Shown: positions 42,501 to 56,500 of the stretch, one piece after another
How positions within the stretch are numbered: the stretch's first letter is position 1
Layout: every line of letters begins with the position of its first letter
Made by a program: the position numbers and the translations under genes
Source of the DNA: Osedax fenrisi
Lineage: Eukaryota; Annelida; Polychaeta; Sabellida; Siboglinidae
Direction: 5' to 3'
Length of the DNA stretch: 64,000 bases
Assembly: GCA_964019155.1 (NCBI GenBank)
Contig: OZ025241.1
Coordinates: 60,370,517 to 60,434,516, forward strand
Notes under the pieces: model-generated
Databases searched by the model: none
What the model was told of the DNA's origin: nothing
What the model saw: the letters and a program-made list of their open reading frames with translations, nothing else

Positions 42501-45500
42501 TACCAGGTATGGCAGTAATGTTAACAATGTTAGTAATATTAGCGATGGAAGGAATGATAACAATGTTAGGAAGATTAGCGATACCAGGTATGGCAGTAAT
42601 GTTAACAATGTTAGTAATATTAGCGATGGAAGGAATGATAACAATGTTAGTAATATTAGTGATACTAGGTATGGCAGGAATGTTAACAATGTTAGTAATA
42701 TTAGCGATACCAGGTATGGCAGTAATGTTAACAATGTTAGTAATATTAGCGATACCAGGTATGGCAGTAATGTTAACAATGTTAGTAATATTAGCGATGG
42801 AAGGAATGATAACAATGTTAGGAAGATTAGCGATACCAGGTATGGCAGTAATGTTAACAATGTTAGTAATATTAGCGATGGAAGGAATGATAACAATGTT
42901 AGGAAGATTAGCGATACCAGGTATGGCAGTAATGTTAACAATGTTAGTAATATTAGCGATACCAGGTATGGCAGTAATGTTAACAATGTTAGGAAGATTA
43001 GCGATACTATGTATGGCAGTAATGTTAACAATGTTAGGAAAATTAGCGATACCAGGTATGGCAGTAATGTTAACAATGTTAGTAATATTAGCGATACTAT
43101 GTATGGCAGTAATGTTAACAATGTTAGTAATATTAGCGATACCAGGTATGGCAGTAATGTTAACAATATTAGTAATATTAGCGATACCAGGTATGGCAGT
43201 AATGTTAACAATGTTAGGAAGATTAGCGATACCAGGTATGGCAGTAATGTTAACAATGTTAGTAATACTAGCGATACCAGGAATGGCAGTAATGTTAACA
43301 ATGTTAGTAATATTAGCGATACCAGGTATGGCAGTAATGTTAACAATGTTAGTAATATTAGCGATACCAGGTATGGCAGTAATGTTAACAATGTTAGTAA
43401 TATTAGCGATGGAAGGAATGATAACAATGTTAGTAATATTAGCGATACCAGGTATGGCAGTAATGTTAACAATGTTAGTAATATTAGCGATACCAGGTAT
43501 GGCAGTAATGTTAACAATGTTAGTAATATTAGCGATACTAGGTATGGCAGTAATGTTAACAATGTTAGTAATATTAGCGATACCAGGTATGGCAGTAATG
43601 TTAACAATGTTAGTAATACTAGCGATACCAGATATGGCAGTAATGTTAACAATGTTAGTAATATTAGCGATACCAGGTATAGCAGTAATGTTAACAATGT
43701 TAGTAATATTAGCGATACTAGGTATGGCAGTAATGTTAACAATGTTAGTAATATTAGCGATGGAAGGAATGATAACAAAGTTAGGAAGATTAGCGATACC
43801 AGGTATGGCAGTAATGTTAACAATGTTAGTAATATTAGCGATACCAGGTATGGCAGTAATGTTAACAATGTTAGTAATATTAGCGATGGAAGGAATGATA
43901 ACAATGTTAGTAATATTAGCGATACTAGGTATGGCAGGAATGTTAACAATGTTAGTAATATTAGCGATACCAGGTATGGCAGTAATGTTAACAATGTTAG
44001 TAATATTAGCGATACCAGGTATGGCAGTAATGTTAACAATGTTAGTAATATTAGCGATGGAAGGAATGATAACAATGTTAGGAAGATTAGCGATACCAGG
44101 TATGGCAGTAATGTTAACAATGTTAGTAATATTAGCGATGGAAGGAATGATAACAATGTTAGGAAGATTAGCGATACCAGGTATGGCAGTAATGTTAACA
44201 ATGTTAGTAATATTAGCGATACCAGGTATGGCAGTAATGTTAACAATGTTAGGAAGATTAGCGATACCAGGTATGGCAGTAATGTTAACAATGTTAGTAA
44301 TATTAGCGATACCAGGTATGGCAGGAATATTAACAATGTTAGTAATATTAGCGATACTATGTATGGCAGTAATGTTAACAATGTTACGAAAATTAGCGAT
44401 ACCAGGTATGGCAGTAATGTTAACAATGTTAGTAATATTAGCGATACCAGGTATGGCAGGAATGTTAACAATGTTAGTAATATTAGCGATACTATGTATG
44501 GCAGTAATGTTAACAATGTTAGTAATATTAGCGATACCAGGTATGGCAGTAATGTTAACAATATTAGTAATATTAGCGATACCAGGTATGGCAGTAATGT
44601 TAACAATGTTAGGAAGATTAGCGATACCAGGTATGGCAGTAATGTTAACAATGTTAGTAATACTAGCGATACCAGGAATGGCAGTAATGTTAACAATGTT
44701 AGTAATATTAGCGATACCAGGTATGGCAGTAATGTTAACAATGTTAGTAATATTAGCGATACCAGGTATGGCAGTAATGTTAACAATGTTAGTAATATTA
44801 GCGATGGAAGGAATGATAACAATGTTAGTAATATTAGCGATACCAGGTATGGCAGTAATGTTAACAATGTTAGTAATATTAGCGATACCAGGTATGGCAG
44901 TAATGTTAACAATGTTAGTAATATTAGCGATACTAGGTATGGCAGTAATGTTAACAATGTTAGTAATATTAGCGATACCAGGTATGGCAGTAATGTTAAC
45001 AATGTTAGTAATACTAGCGATACCAGATATGGCAGTAATGTTAACAATGTTAGTAATATTAGCGATACCAGGTATGGCAGTAATGTTAACAATGTTAGTA
45101 ATATTAGCGATACTAGGTATGGCAGTAATGTTAACAATGTTAGTAATATTAGCGATGGAAGGAATGATAACAATGTTAGGAAGATTATCGATACCAGGTA
45201 TGGCAGTAATGTTAACAATGTTAGTAATATTAGCGATACCAGGTATGGCAGTAATGTTAACAATGTTAGGAAGATTAGCGATACCAGGTATGGCAGTAAT
45301 GTTAACAATGTTAGTAATATTAGCGATACCAGGTATGGCAGGAATGTTAACAATGTTAGTAATATTAGCGATACTATGTATGGCAGTAATGTTAACAATG
45401 TTAGGAAAATTAGCGATACCAGGTATGGCAGTAATGTTAACAATGTTAGTAATATTAGCGATACCAGGTATGGCAGGAATGTTAACAATGTTAGTAATAT

Positions 45501-46439
45501 TAGCGATACTAGCGATGGAAGGAATGTTAACAATGTTAGGAAGATTAGCGATACCAGGTATGGCAGTAATGTTAACAATGTTAGTAATATTAGCGATACC
45601 AGGTATGGCAGTAATGTTAACAATGTTAGGAAGATTAGCGATACCAGGTATGGCAGTAATGTTAACAATGTTAGTAATACTAGCGATACCAGGAATGGCA
45701 GTAATGTTAACAGTGTTAGTAATACTAGCGATACCAGGTATGGCAGTAATGTTAACAATGTTAGTAATATTAGCGATACCAGGTATGGCAGGAATGTTAA
45801 CAATGTTAGTAATATTAGCGATACTAGGTATGGCAGTAATGTTAACAATATTAGTAATATTAGCGATACCAGGTATGGCAGTAATGTTAACAATGTTAGG
45901 AAGATTAGCGATACCAGGTATGGCAGTAATGTTAACAATGTTAGTAATACTAGCGATACCAGGAATGGCAGTAATGTTAACAGTGTTAGTAATACTAGCG
46001 ATACCAGGTATGGCAGTAATGTTAACAATGTTAGTAATATTAGCGATACCAGGTATGGCAGGAATGTTAACAATATTAGTAATATTAGCGATACCAGGTA
46101 TGGCAGGAATGTTAACAATATTAGTAATATTAGCGATACCAGGTATGGCAGTAATGTTAACAATGTTAGTAATATTAGCGATACCAGGTATGGCAGGAAT
46201 GTTAACAATGTTAGTAATATTAGCGATACCAGGTATGGCAGTAATGTTAACAATGTTAGTAATATTAGCGATACCAGGTATGGCTGTAATGTTAACAATG
46301 TTAGTAATATTAGCGATGGAAGGAATGATAACAATGTTAGTAATATTAGCGATACCAGGTATGGCAGTAATGTTAACAATGTTAGTAATATTAGCGATAC
46401 TAGGTATGGCAGTAATGTTAACAATGTTAGTAATATTAG

Positions 46440-47600
46440 CGATACCAGGTATGGCAGTAATGTTAACAATGTTAGTAATATTAGCGATACCAGGTATGGC
46501 AGTAATGTTAACAATGTTAGTAATATTAGCGATACCAGGTATGGCAGTAATGTTAACAATGTTAGTAATATTAGCGATACCAGGTATGGCAGTAATGTTA
46601 ACAATGTTAGTAATATTAGCGATACTAGGTATGGCAGTAATGTTAACAATGTTAGTAATATTAGCGATACTAGGTATGGCAGTAATGTTAACAATGTTAG
46701 TAATATTAGCGATACTAGGTATGGCAGTAATGTTAACAATGTTAGTAATATTAGCGATACAAGGTATGGCAGTAATGTTAACAATGTTAGTAATATTAGC
46801 GATACCAGGTATGGCAGTAATGTTAACAATGTTAGTAATACTAGCGATACCAGGTATGGCAGTAATGTTAACAATGTTAGTAATATTAGCGATACCAGGT
46901 ATGGCAGTAATGTTAACAATGTTAGTAATATTAGCGATACTAGGTATGGCAGTAATGTTAACAATGTTAGTAATATTAGTGATACCAGGTATGGCAATAA
47001 TGTTAACAATGTTAGTAATACTAGAGATACCAGGTATGGCAGTAATGTTAACAATGTTAGTAATATTAGCGATACCAGGTATGGCAGTAATGTTAACAAT
47101 GTTAGTAATATTAGCGATACTAGGTATGGCAGTAATGTTAACAATGTTAGTAATATTAGCGATACCAGGTATGGCAGTAATGTTAACAATGTTAGTAATA
47201 TTAGCGATACCAGGTATGGCAGTAATGTTAACAATGTTAGTAATATTAGCGATACCAGGTATGGCAGTAATGTTAACAATGTTAGTAATATTAGCGATAC
47301 CAGGTATGGCAGTAATGTTAACAATGTAAGGAAGATTAGCGATACCAGGTATGGCAGTAATGTTAACAATGTTAGTAATATTAGCGATGGAAGGAATGAT
47401 ACCAATGTTAGGAAGATTAGCGATACCAGGTATGGCAGTAATGTTAACAATGTTAGTAATATTAGCGATACCAGGTATGGCAGTAATGTTAACAATGTTA
47501 GTAATATTAGCGATACCAGGTATGGCAGTAATGTTAACAATGTTAGTAATATTAGCGATGGAAGGAATGATAACAATGTTAGGAAGATTAGCGATACCAG
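46440..47600. repeat. fourth copy of the 2.1-kb block, partial
   Basis: ATTAGTGATACC at 46980 and ATACCAATG at 47402 are both +5652 from the third copy. The AATTTTAG variant seen in the other copies was not found at the corresponding place, so this copy has diverged or been shortened at its right side. Confidence 0.65.
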
Positions 47601-47899
47601 GTATGGCAGTAATGTTAACAATGTTAGTAATATTAGCGATACTATGTATGGCAGTAATGTTAACAATGTTAGTAATATTAGCGATGGAAGGAATGATAAC
47701 AATGTTAGTAATATTAGCGATACTAGGTATGACAGGAATGTTAACAATGTTAGTAATATTAGCGATACCAGGTATGGCAGTAATGTTAACAATGTTAGTA
47801 ATATTAGCGATGGAAGGAATGATAACAATGTTAGGAAGATTAGCGATACCAGGTATGGCAGTAATGTTAACAATGTTAGTAATATTAGCGATGGAAGGA

Positions 47900-50800
47900 A
47901 TGATAACAATGTTAGGAAGATTAGCGATACCAGGTATGGCAGTAATGTTAACAATGTTAGTAATATTAGCGATACCAGGTATGGCAGTAATGTTAACAAT
48001 GTTAGTAATATTAGCGATACCAGGTATGGCAGTAATGTTAACAATGTTAGTAATATTAGCGATACCATGTATGGCAGTAATGTTAACAATGTTAGTAATA
48101 TTAGCGATACCAGGTATGGCAGTAATGTTAACAATGTTAGTAATATTAGCGATGGAAGGAATGATAACAATGTTAGGAAGATTAGCGATACCAGGTATGG
48201 CAGTAATGTTAACAATGTTAGTAATATTAGCGATACCAGGTATGGCAGTAATGTTAACAATGTTAGTAATATTAGCGATGGAAGGAATGATAACAATGTT
48301 AGTAATATTAGCGATACTAGGTATGGCAGGAATGTTAACAATGTTAGTAATATTAGCGATACCAGGTATGGCAGTAATGTTAACAATGTTAGTAATATTA
48401 GCGATACCAGGTATGGCAGTAATGTTAACAATGTTAGTAATATTAGCGATGGAAGGAATGATAACAATGTTAGAAAGATTAGCGATACCAGGTATGGCAG
48501 TAATGTTAACAATGTTAGTAATATTAGCGATGGAAGGAATGATAACAATGTTAGGAAGATTAGCGATACCAGGTATGGCAGTAATGTTAACAATGTTAGT
48601 AATATTAGCGATACCAGGTATGGCAGTAATGTTAACAATGTTAGGAAGATTAGCGATACCAGGTATGGCAGTAATGTTAACAATGTTAGTAATATTAGCG
48701 ATACCAGGTATGGCAGGAATGTTAACAATGTTAGTAATATTAGCGATACTATGTATGGCAGTAATGTTAACAATGTTAGGAAAATTAGCGATACCAGGTA
48801 TGGCAGTAATGTTAACAATGTTAGTAATATTAGCGATACCAGGTATGGCAGGAATGTTAACAATGTTAGTAATATTAGCGATACTATGTATGGCAGTAAT
48901 GTTAACAATGTTAGTAATATTAGCGATACCAGGTATGGCAGTAATGTTAACAATATTAGTAATATTAGCGATACCAGGTATGGCAGTAATGTTAACAATG
49001 TTAGGAAGATTAGCGATACCAGGTATGGCAGTAATGTTAACAATGTTAGTAATACTAGCGATACCAGGAATGGCAGTAATGTTAACAGTGTTAGTAATAC
49101 TAGCGATACCAGGTATGGCAGTAATGTTAACAATGTTAGTAATATTAGCGTTACCAGGTATGGCAGGAATGTTAACAATGTTAGTAATATTAGCGATACC
49201 AGGTATGGCAGTAATGTTAACAATGTTAGTAATATTAGCGATACCAGGTATGGCAGTAATGTTAACAATGTTAGTAATATTAGCGATGGAAGGAATGATA
49301 ACAATGTTAGTAATATTAGCGATACCAGGTATGGCAGTAATGTTAACAATGTTAGGAAGATTAGCGATACCAGGTATGGCAGTAATGTTAACAATGTTAG
49401 TAATATTAGCGATACCAGGTATGGCAGTAATGTTAACAATGTTAGTAATATTAGCGATACTATGTATGGCAGTAATGTTAACAATGTTAGTAATATTAGC
49501 GATACCAGGTATGGCAGTAATGTTAACAATGTTAGGAAGATTAGCGATACCAGGTATGGCAGTAATGTTAACAATGTTAGGAAGATTAGCGATACCAGGT
49601 ATGGCAGTAATGTTAACAATGTTAGTAATATTAGCGATGGAAGGAATGATAACAATGTTAGGAAGATTAGCGATACCAGGTATGGCAGTAATGTTAACAA
49701 TGTTAGTAATATTAGCGATACCAGGTATGGCAGTAATGTTAACAATGTTAGTAATATTAGCGATACCAGGTATGGCAGTAATGTTAACAATGTTAGTAAT
49801 ATTAGCGATACCATGTATGGCAGTAATGTTAACAATGTTAGTAATATTAGCGATACCAGGTATGGCAGTAATGTTAACAATGTTAGTAATATTAGCGATG
49901 GAAGGAATGATAACAATGTTAGGAAGATTAGCGATACCAGGTATGGCAGTAATGTTAACAATGTTAGTAATATTAGCGATACCAGGTATGGCAGTAATGT
50001 TAACAATGTTAGTAATATTAGCGATGGAAGGAATGATAACAATGTTAGTAATATTAGCGATACTAGGTATGGCAGGAATGTTAACAATGTTAGTAATATT
50101 AGCGATACCAGGTATGGCAGTAATGTTAACAATGTTAGTAATATTAGCGATACCAGGTATGGCAGTAATGTTAACAATGTTAGTAATATTAGCGATGGAA
50201 GGAATGATAACAATGTTAGAAAGATTAGCGATACCAGGTATGGCAGTAATGTTAACAATGTTAGTAATATTAGCGATGGAAGGAATGATAACAATGTTAG
50301 GAAGATTAGCGATACCAGGTATGGCAGTAATGTTAACAATGTTAGTAATATTAGCGATACCAGGTATGGCAGTAATGTTAACAATGTTAGGAAGATTAGC
50401 GATACCAGGTATGGCAGTAATGTTAACAATGTTAGTAATATTAGCGATACCAGGTATGGCAGGAATGTTAACAATGTTAGTAATATTAGCGATACTATGT
50501 ATGGCAGTAATGTTAACAATGTTAGGAAAATTAGCGATACCAGGTATGGCAGTAATGTTAACAATGTTAGTAATATTAGCGATACCAGGTATGGCAGGAA
50601 TGTTAACAATGTTAGTAATATTAGCGATACTATGTATGGCAGTAATGTTAACAATGTTAGTAATATTAGCGATACCAGGTATGGCAGTAATGTTAACAAT
50701 ATTAGTAATATTAGCGATACCAGGTATGGCAGTAATGTTAACAATGTTAGGAAGATTAGCGATACCAGGTATGGCAGTAATGTTAACAATGTTAGTAATA

Positions 50801-51350
50801 CTAGCGATACCAGGAATGGCAGTAATGTTAACAGTGTTAGTAATACTAGCGATACCAGGTATGGCAGTAATGTTAACAATGTTAGTAATATTAGCGATAC
50901 CAGGTATGGCAGGAATGTTAACAATGTTAGTAATATTAGCGATACCAGGTATGGCAGTAATGTTAACAATGTTAGTAATATTAGCGATACCAGGTATGGC
51001 AGTAATGTTAACAATGTTAGTAATATTAGCGATGGAAGGAATGATAACAATGTTAGTAATATTAGCGATACCAGGTATGGCAGTAATGTTAACAATGTTA
51101 GGAAGATTAGCGATACCAGGTATGGCAGTAATGTTAACAATGTTAGTAATATTAGCGATACCAGGTATGGCAGTAATGTTAACAATGTTAGTAATATTAG
51201 CGATACTATGTATGGCAGTAATGTTAACAATGTTAGTAATATTAGCGATACCAGGTATGGCAGTAATGTTAACAATGTTAGGAAGATTAGCGATACCAGG
51301 TATGGCAGTAATGTTAACAATGTTAGGAAGATTAGCGATACCAGGTATGG
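47900..51350. repeat. 1746-bp tandem duplication, two copies
   Basis: GTTAGAAAGATT at 48471 recurs at 50217, and AACAGTGTTAG at 49086 recurs at 50832, both +1746. The copies are roughly 47.9-49.6 and 49.6-51.3 kb, with approximate ends. 1746 is 194 times 9 but not a multiple of 45, so each copy contains some 36-bp units. Confidence 0.8.
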
Positions 51351-51419
51351 CAGTAATGTTAACAATGTTAGTAATACTAGCGATACCAGGTATGGCAGTA
51401 ATGTTAACAATGTTAGTAA

Positions 51420-53580
51420 TATTAGCGATACCAGGTATGGAAGTAATGTTAACAATGTTAGGAAGATTAGCGATACCAGGTATGGCAGTAATGTTAACAA
51501 TGTTAGTAATATTAGCGATACCAGGTATGGCAGGAATGTTAACAATGTTAGTAATATTAGCGATGGAAGGAATGTTAACAATGTTAGTAATATTAGCGAT
51601 ACCAGGTATGGCAGTAATGTTAACAATGTTAGTAATATTAGCGATACTAGGTATGGCAGGAATGTTAACAATGTTAGTAATATTAGCGATACCAGGTATG
51701 GCAGTAATGTTAACAATGTTAGTAATATTAGCGATACCAGGCATGGCAGTAATGTTAACAATGTTAGTAATATTAGCGATGGAAGGAATGATAACAATGT
51801 TAGGAAGATTAGCGATACCAGGTATGGCAGTAATGTTAACAATGTTAGTAATATTAGCGATACAAGGTATGGCAGTAATGTTAACAATGTTAGTAATATT
51901 AGCGATACTATGTATGGCAGTAATGTTAACAATGTTAGTAATATTAGCGATACCAGGTATGGCAGTAATGTTAACAATGTTAGTAATATTAGAGATACCA
52001 GGTATGGCAGTAATGTTAACAATGTTAGTAATATTAGCGATACTATGTATGGCAGTAATGTTAACAATGTTAGTAATATTAGCGATACCAGGTATGGCAG
52101 TAATGTTAACAATGTTAGTAATATTAGCGATACCAGGTATGGCAGTAATGTTAACAATGTTAGTAATATTAGCGATGGAAGGAATGATAACAATGTTAGG
52201 AAGATTAGCGATACCAGGTATGGCAGTAATGTTAACAATGTTAGTAATATTAGCGATGGAAGGAATGTTAACAATGTTAGGAAGATTAGCGATACCAGGT
52301 ATGGCAGTAATGTTAACAATGTTAGTAATATTAGCGATACCAGGTATGGCAGGAATGTTAACAATGTTAGTAATACTAGCGATACCAGGTATGGCAGTAA
52401 TGTTAACAATGTTAGTAATATTAGCGATGGAAGGAATGTTAACAATGTTAGGAAGATTAGCGATACCAGGTATGGCAGTAATGTTAACAATGTTAGTAAT
52501 ATTAGCGATACCAGGTATGGAAGTAATGTTAACAATGTTAGGAAGATTAGCGATACCAGGTATGGCAGTAATGTTAACAATGTTAGTAATATTAGCGATA
52601 CCAGGTATGGCAGGAATGTTAACAATGTTAGTAATATTAGCGATGGAAGGAATGTTAACAATGTTAGTAATATTAGCGATACCAGGTATGGCAGTAATGT
52701 TAACAATGTTAGTAATATTAGCGATACTAGGTATGGCAGGAATGTTAACAATGTTAGTAATATTAGCGATACCAGGTATGGCAGTAATGTTAACAATGTT
52801 AGTAATATTAGCGATACCAGGCATGGCAGTAATGTTAACAATGTTAGTAATATTAGCGATGGAAGGAATGATAACAATGTTAGGAAGATTAGCGATACCA
52901 GGTATGGCAGTAATGTTAACAATGTTAGTAATATTAGCGATACAAGGTATGGCAGTAATGTTAACAATGTTAGTAATATTAGCGATACTATGTATGGCAG
53001 TAATGTTAACAATGTTAGTAAGATTAGCGATACCAGGTATGGCAGTAATGTTAACAATGTTAGTAATATTAGAGATACCAGGTATGGCAGTAATGTTAAC
53101 AATGTTAGTAATATTAGCGATACTATGTATGGCAGTAATGTTAACAATGTTAGTAATATTAGCGATACCAGGTATGGCAGTAATGTTAACAATGTTAGTA
53201 ATATTAGCGATACCAGGTATGGCAGTAATGTTAACAATGTTAGTAATATTAGCGATGGAAGGAATGATAACAATGTTAGGAAGATTAGCGATACCAGGTA
53301 TGGCAGTAATGTTAACAATGTTAGTAATATTAGCGATGGAAGGAATGTTAACAATGTTAGGAAGATTAGCGATACCAGGTATGGCAGTAATGTTAACAAT
53401 GTTAGTAATATTAGCGATACCAGGTATGGCAGGAATGTTAACAATGTTAGTAATACTAGCGATACCAGGTATGGCAGTAATGTTAACAATGTTAGTAATA
53501 TTAGCGATGGAAGGAATGTTAACAATGTTAGGAAGATTAGCGATACCAGGTATGGCAGTAATGTTAACAATTTTAGTAAT
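51420..53580. repeat. 1080-bp tandem duplication, two copies
   Basis: Copies are about 51421-52500 and 52501-53580. Markers at exactly +1080 are GGAAGTAATG at 51441 and 52521, CCAGGCATGG at 51741 and 52821, GATACAAGG at about 51862 and 52942, and AGAGATACC at about 51991 and 53071. Homology ends where TGTTAG in copy 1 is TTTTAG in the base following copy 2. 1080 is 24 times 45. Confidence 0.9.
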
Positions 53581-56500
53581 ATTAGCGATACCAGGTATTG
53601 CAGGAATGTTAACAATGTTAGTAATACTAGCGATACCAGGTATGGCAGTAATGTTAACAATGTTAGGAAGATTAGCGATACCAGGTATGGCAGGAATGTT
53701 AACAATATTAGTAATATTAGCGATACCAGGTATGGCAGTAATGTTAACAATGTTAGTAATATTAGCGATACCAGGTATGGCAGGAATGTTAACAATGTTA
53801 GTAATATTAGCGATACCAGGTATGGCAGGAATGTTAACAATGTTAGTAATACTAGCGATACCAGGTATGGCAGTAATGTTAACAATGTTAGGAAGATTAG
53901 CGATACAAGGTATGGCAGTAATGTTAACAATGTTAGTAATATTAGCGATACCAGGTATGTCAGTAATGTTAACAATGTTAGTAATATTAGCGATACCAGG
54001 TATGACAGGAATGTTAACAATATTAGTAATATTAGCGATGGAAGGAATGTTAACAATGTTAGGAAGATTAGCGATACCAGGTATGGCAGTAATGTTAACA
54101 ATGTTAGTAATACTAGCGATACCAGGTATGGCAGGAATGTTAACAATATTAGTAATATTAGCGATACCAGGTATGGCAGTAATGTTAACAATGTTAGTAA
54201 TATTAGCGATACCAGGTATGGCAGTAATGTTAACAATGTTAGTAATACTAGCGATACCAGGTATGGCAGGAATGTTAACAATATTAGTAATATTAGCGAT
54301 ACCAGGTATGGCAGTAATGTTAACAATGTTAGTAATATTAGCGATACCAGGTATGGCAGTAATGTTAACAATGTTAGTAATATTAGCGATACCAGGTATG
54401 GCAGTAATGTTAACAATGTTAGTAATATTAGCGATACCAGGTATGGCAGGAATGTTAACAATGTTAGTAATATTAGCGATACCAGGTATGGCAGTAATGT
54501 TAACAATGTTAGTAATATTAGCGATGGAAGGAATGTTAACAATATTAGTAATATTAGCGATACCAGGTATGGCAGTAATGTTAACAATGTTAGTAATATT
54601 AGCGATGGAAGGAATGTTAACAATGTTAGGAAGATTAGCGATACCAGGTATGGCAGTAATGTTAACAATGTTAGTAATATTAGCGATACCAGGTATGGCA
54701 GGAATGTTAACAATGTTAGTAATATTAGCGATACCAGATATGGCAGTAATGTTAATAATGTTAGTAATATTAGCGATACTAGGTATGGCAGTAATGTTAA
54801 CAATGTTAGTAATACTAGCGATACCAGGTATGGCAGGAATGTTAACAATGTTAGTAATATTAGCGATACTAGGTATGGCAGTAATGTTAACAATGTTAGT
54901 AATATTAGCGATACCAGGTATGGCAGTAATGTTAACAATGTTAGTAATATTAGCGATACCAGGTATGGCAGTAATGTTAACAATGTTAGTAATACTAGCG
55001 ATACCAGGTATGGCAGGAATGTTAACAATATTAGTAATATTAGCGATACCAGGTATGGCAGTAATGTTAACAATGTTAGTAATATTAGCGATGGAAGGAA
55101 TGTTAACAATATTAGTAATATTAGCGATACCAGGTATGGCAGTAATGTTAACAATGTTAGTAATATTAGCGATGGAAGGAATGTTAACAATGTTAGGAAG
55201 ATTAGCGATACCAGGTATGGCAGTAATGTTAACAATGTTAGTAATATTAGCGATACCAGGTATGGCAGGAATGTTAACAATGTTAGTAATACTAGCGATA
55301 CCAGGTATGGCAGTAATGTTAACAATGTTAGTAATATTAGCGATGGAAGGAATGTTAACAATGTTAGGAAGATTAGCGATACCAGGTATGGCAGTAATGT
55401 TAACAATTTTAGTAATATTAGCGATACCAGGTATTGCAGGAATGTTAACAATGTTAGTAATACTAGCGATACCAGGTATGGCAGTAATGTTAACAATGTT
55501 AGGAATATTAGCGATACCAGGTATGGCAGTAATGTTAACAATGTTAGTAATATTAGCGATACCAGGTATGGCAGGAATGTTAACAATGTTAGTAATATTA
55601 GTGATACTATGTATGGCAGTAATGTTAACAATGTTAGTAATATTAGCGATACCAGGTATGGCAGTAATGTTAACAATGTTAGTAATATTAGCGATACCAG
55701 GTATGGCAGTAATGTTAACAATGTTAGTAATATTAGCGATACCAGGTATGGCAGGAATGTTAACAATGTTAGTAATATTAGCGATACTAGGTATGGCAGT
55801 AATGTTAACAATGTTAGTAATATTAGCGATACCAGGTATGGCAGTAATGTTAACAATGTTAGTAATATTAGCGATACCAGGTATGGCAGTAATGTTAACA
55901 ATGTTAGTAATACTAGCGATACCAGGTATGGCAGGAATGTTAACAATATTAGTAATATTAGCGATACCAGGTATGGCAGTAATGTTAACAATGTTAGTAA
56001 TATTAGCGATACCAGGTATGGCAGGAATGTTAACAATGTTAGTAATATTAGCGATACCAGGTATGGCAGGAATGTTAACAATGTTAGTAATACTAGCGAT
56101 ACCAGGTATGGCAGTAATGTTAACAATGTTAGGAAGATTAGCCATACCAGGTATGGCAGTAATGTTAACAATGTTAGTAATATTAGCGATACCAGGTATG
56201 GCAGTAATGTTAACAATGTTAGTAATATTAGCGATACCAGGTATGACAGGAATGTTAACAATATTAGTAATATTAGCGATGGAAGGAATGTTAACAATGT
56301 TAGGAAGATTAGCGATACCAGGTATGGCAGTAATGTTAACAATATTAGTAATATTAGCGATACCAGGTATGGCAGTAATGTTAACAATGTTAGTAATATT
56401 AGCGATACCAGGTATGGCAGTAATGTTAACAATGTTAGTAATATTAGCGATACCAGGTATGGCAGTAATGTTAACAATGTTAGGAAGATTAGCGATACCA

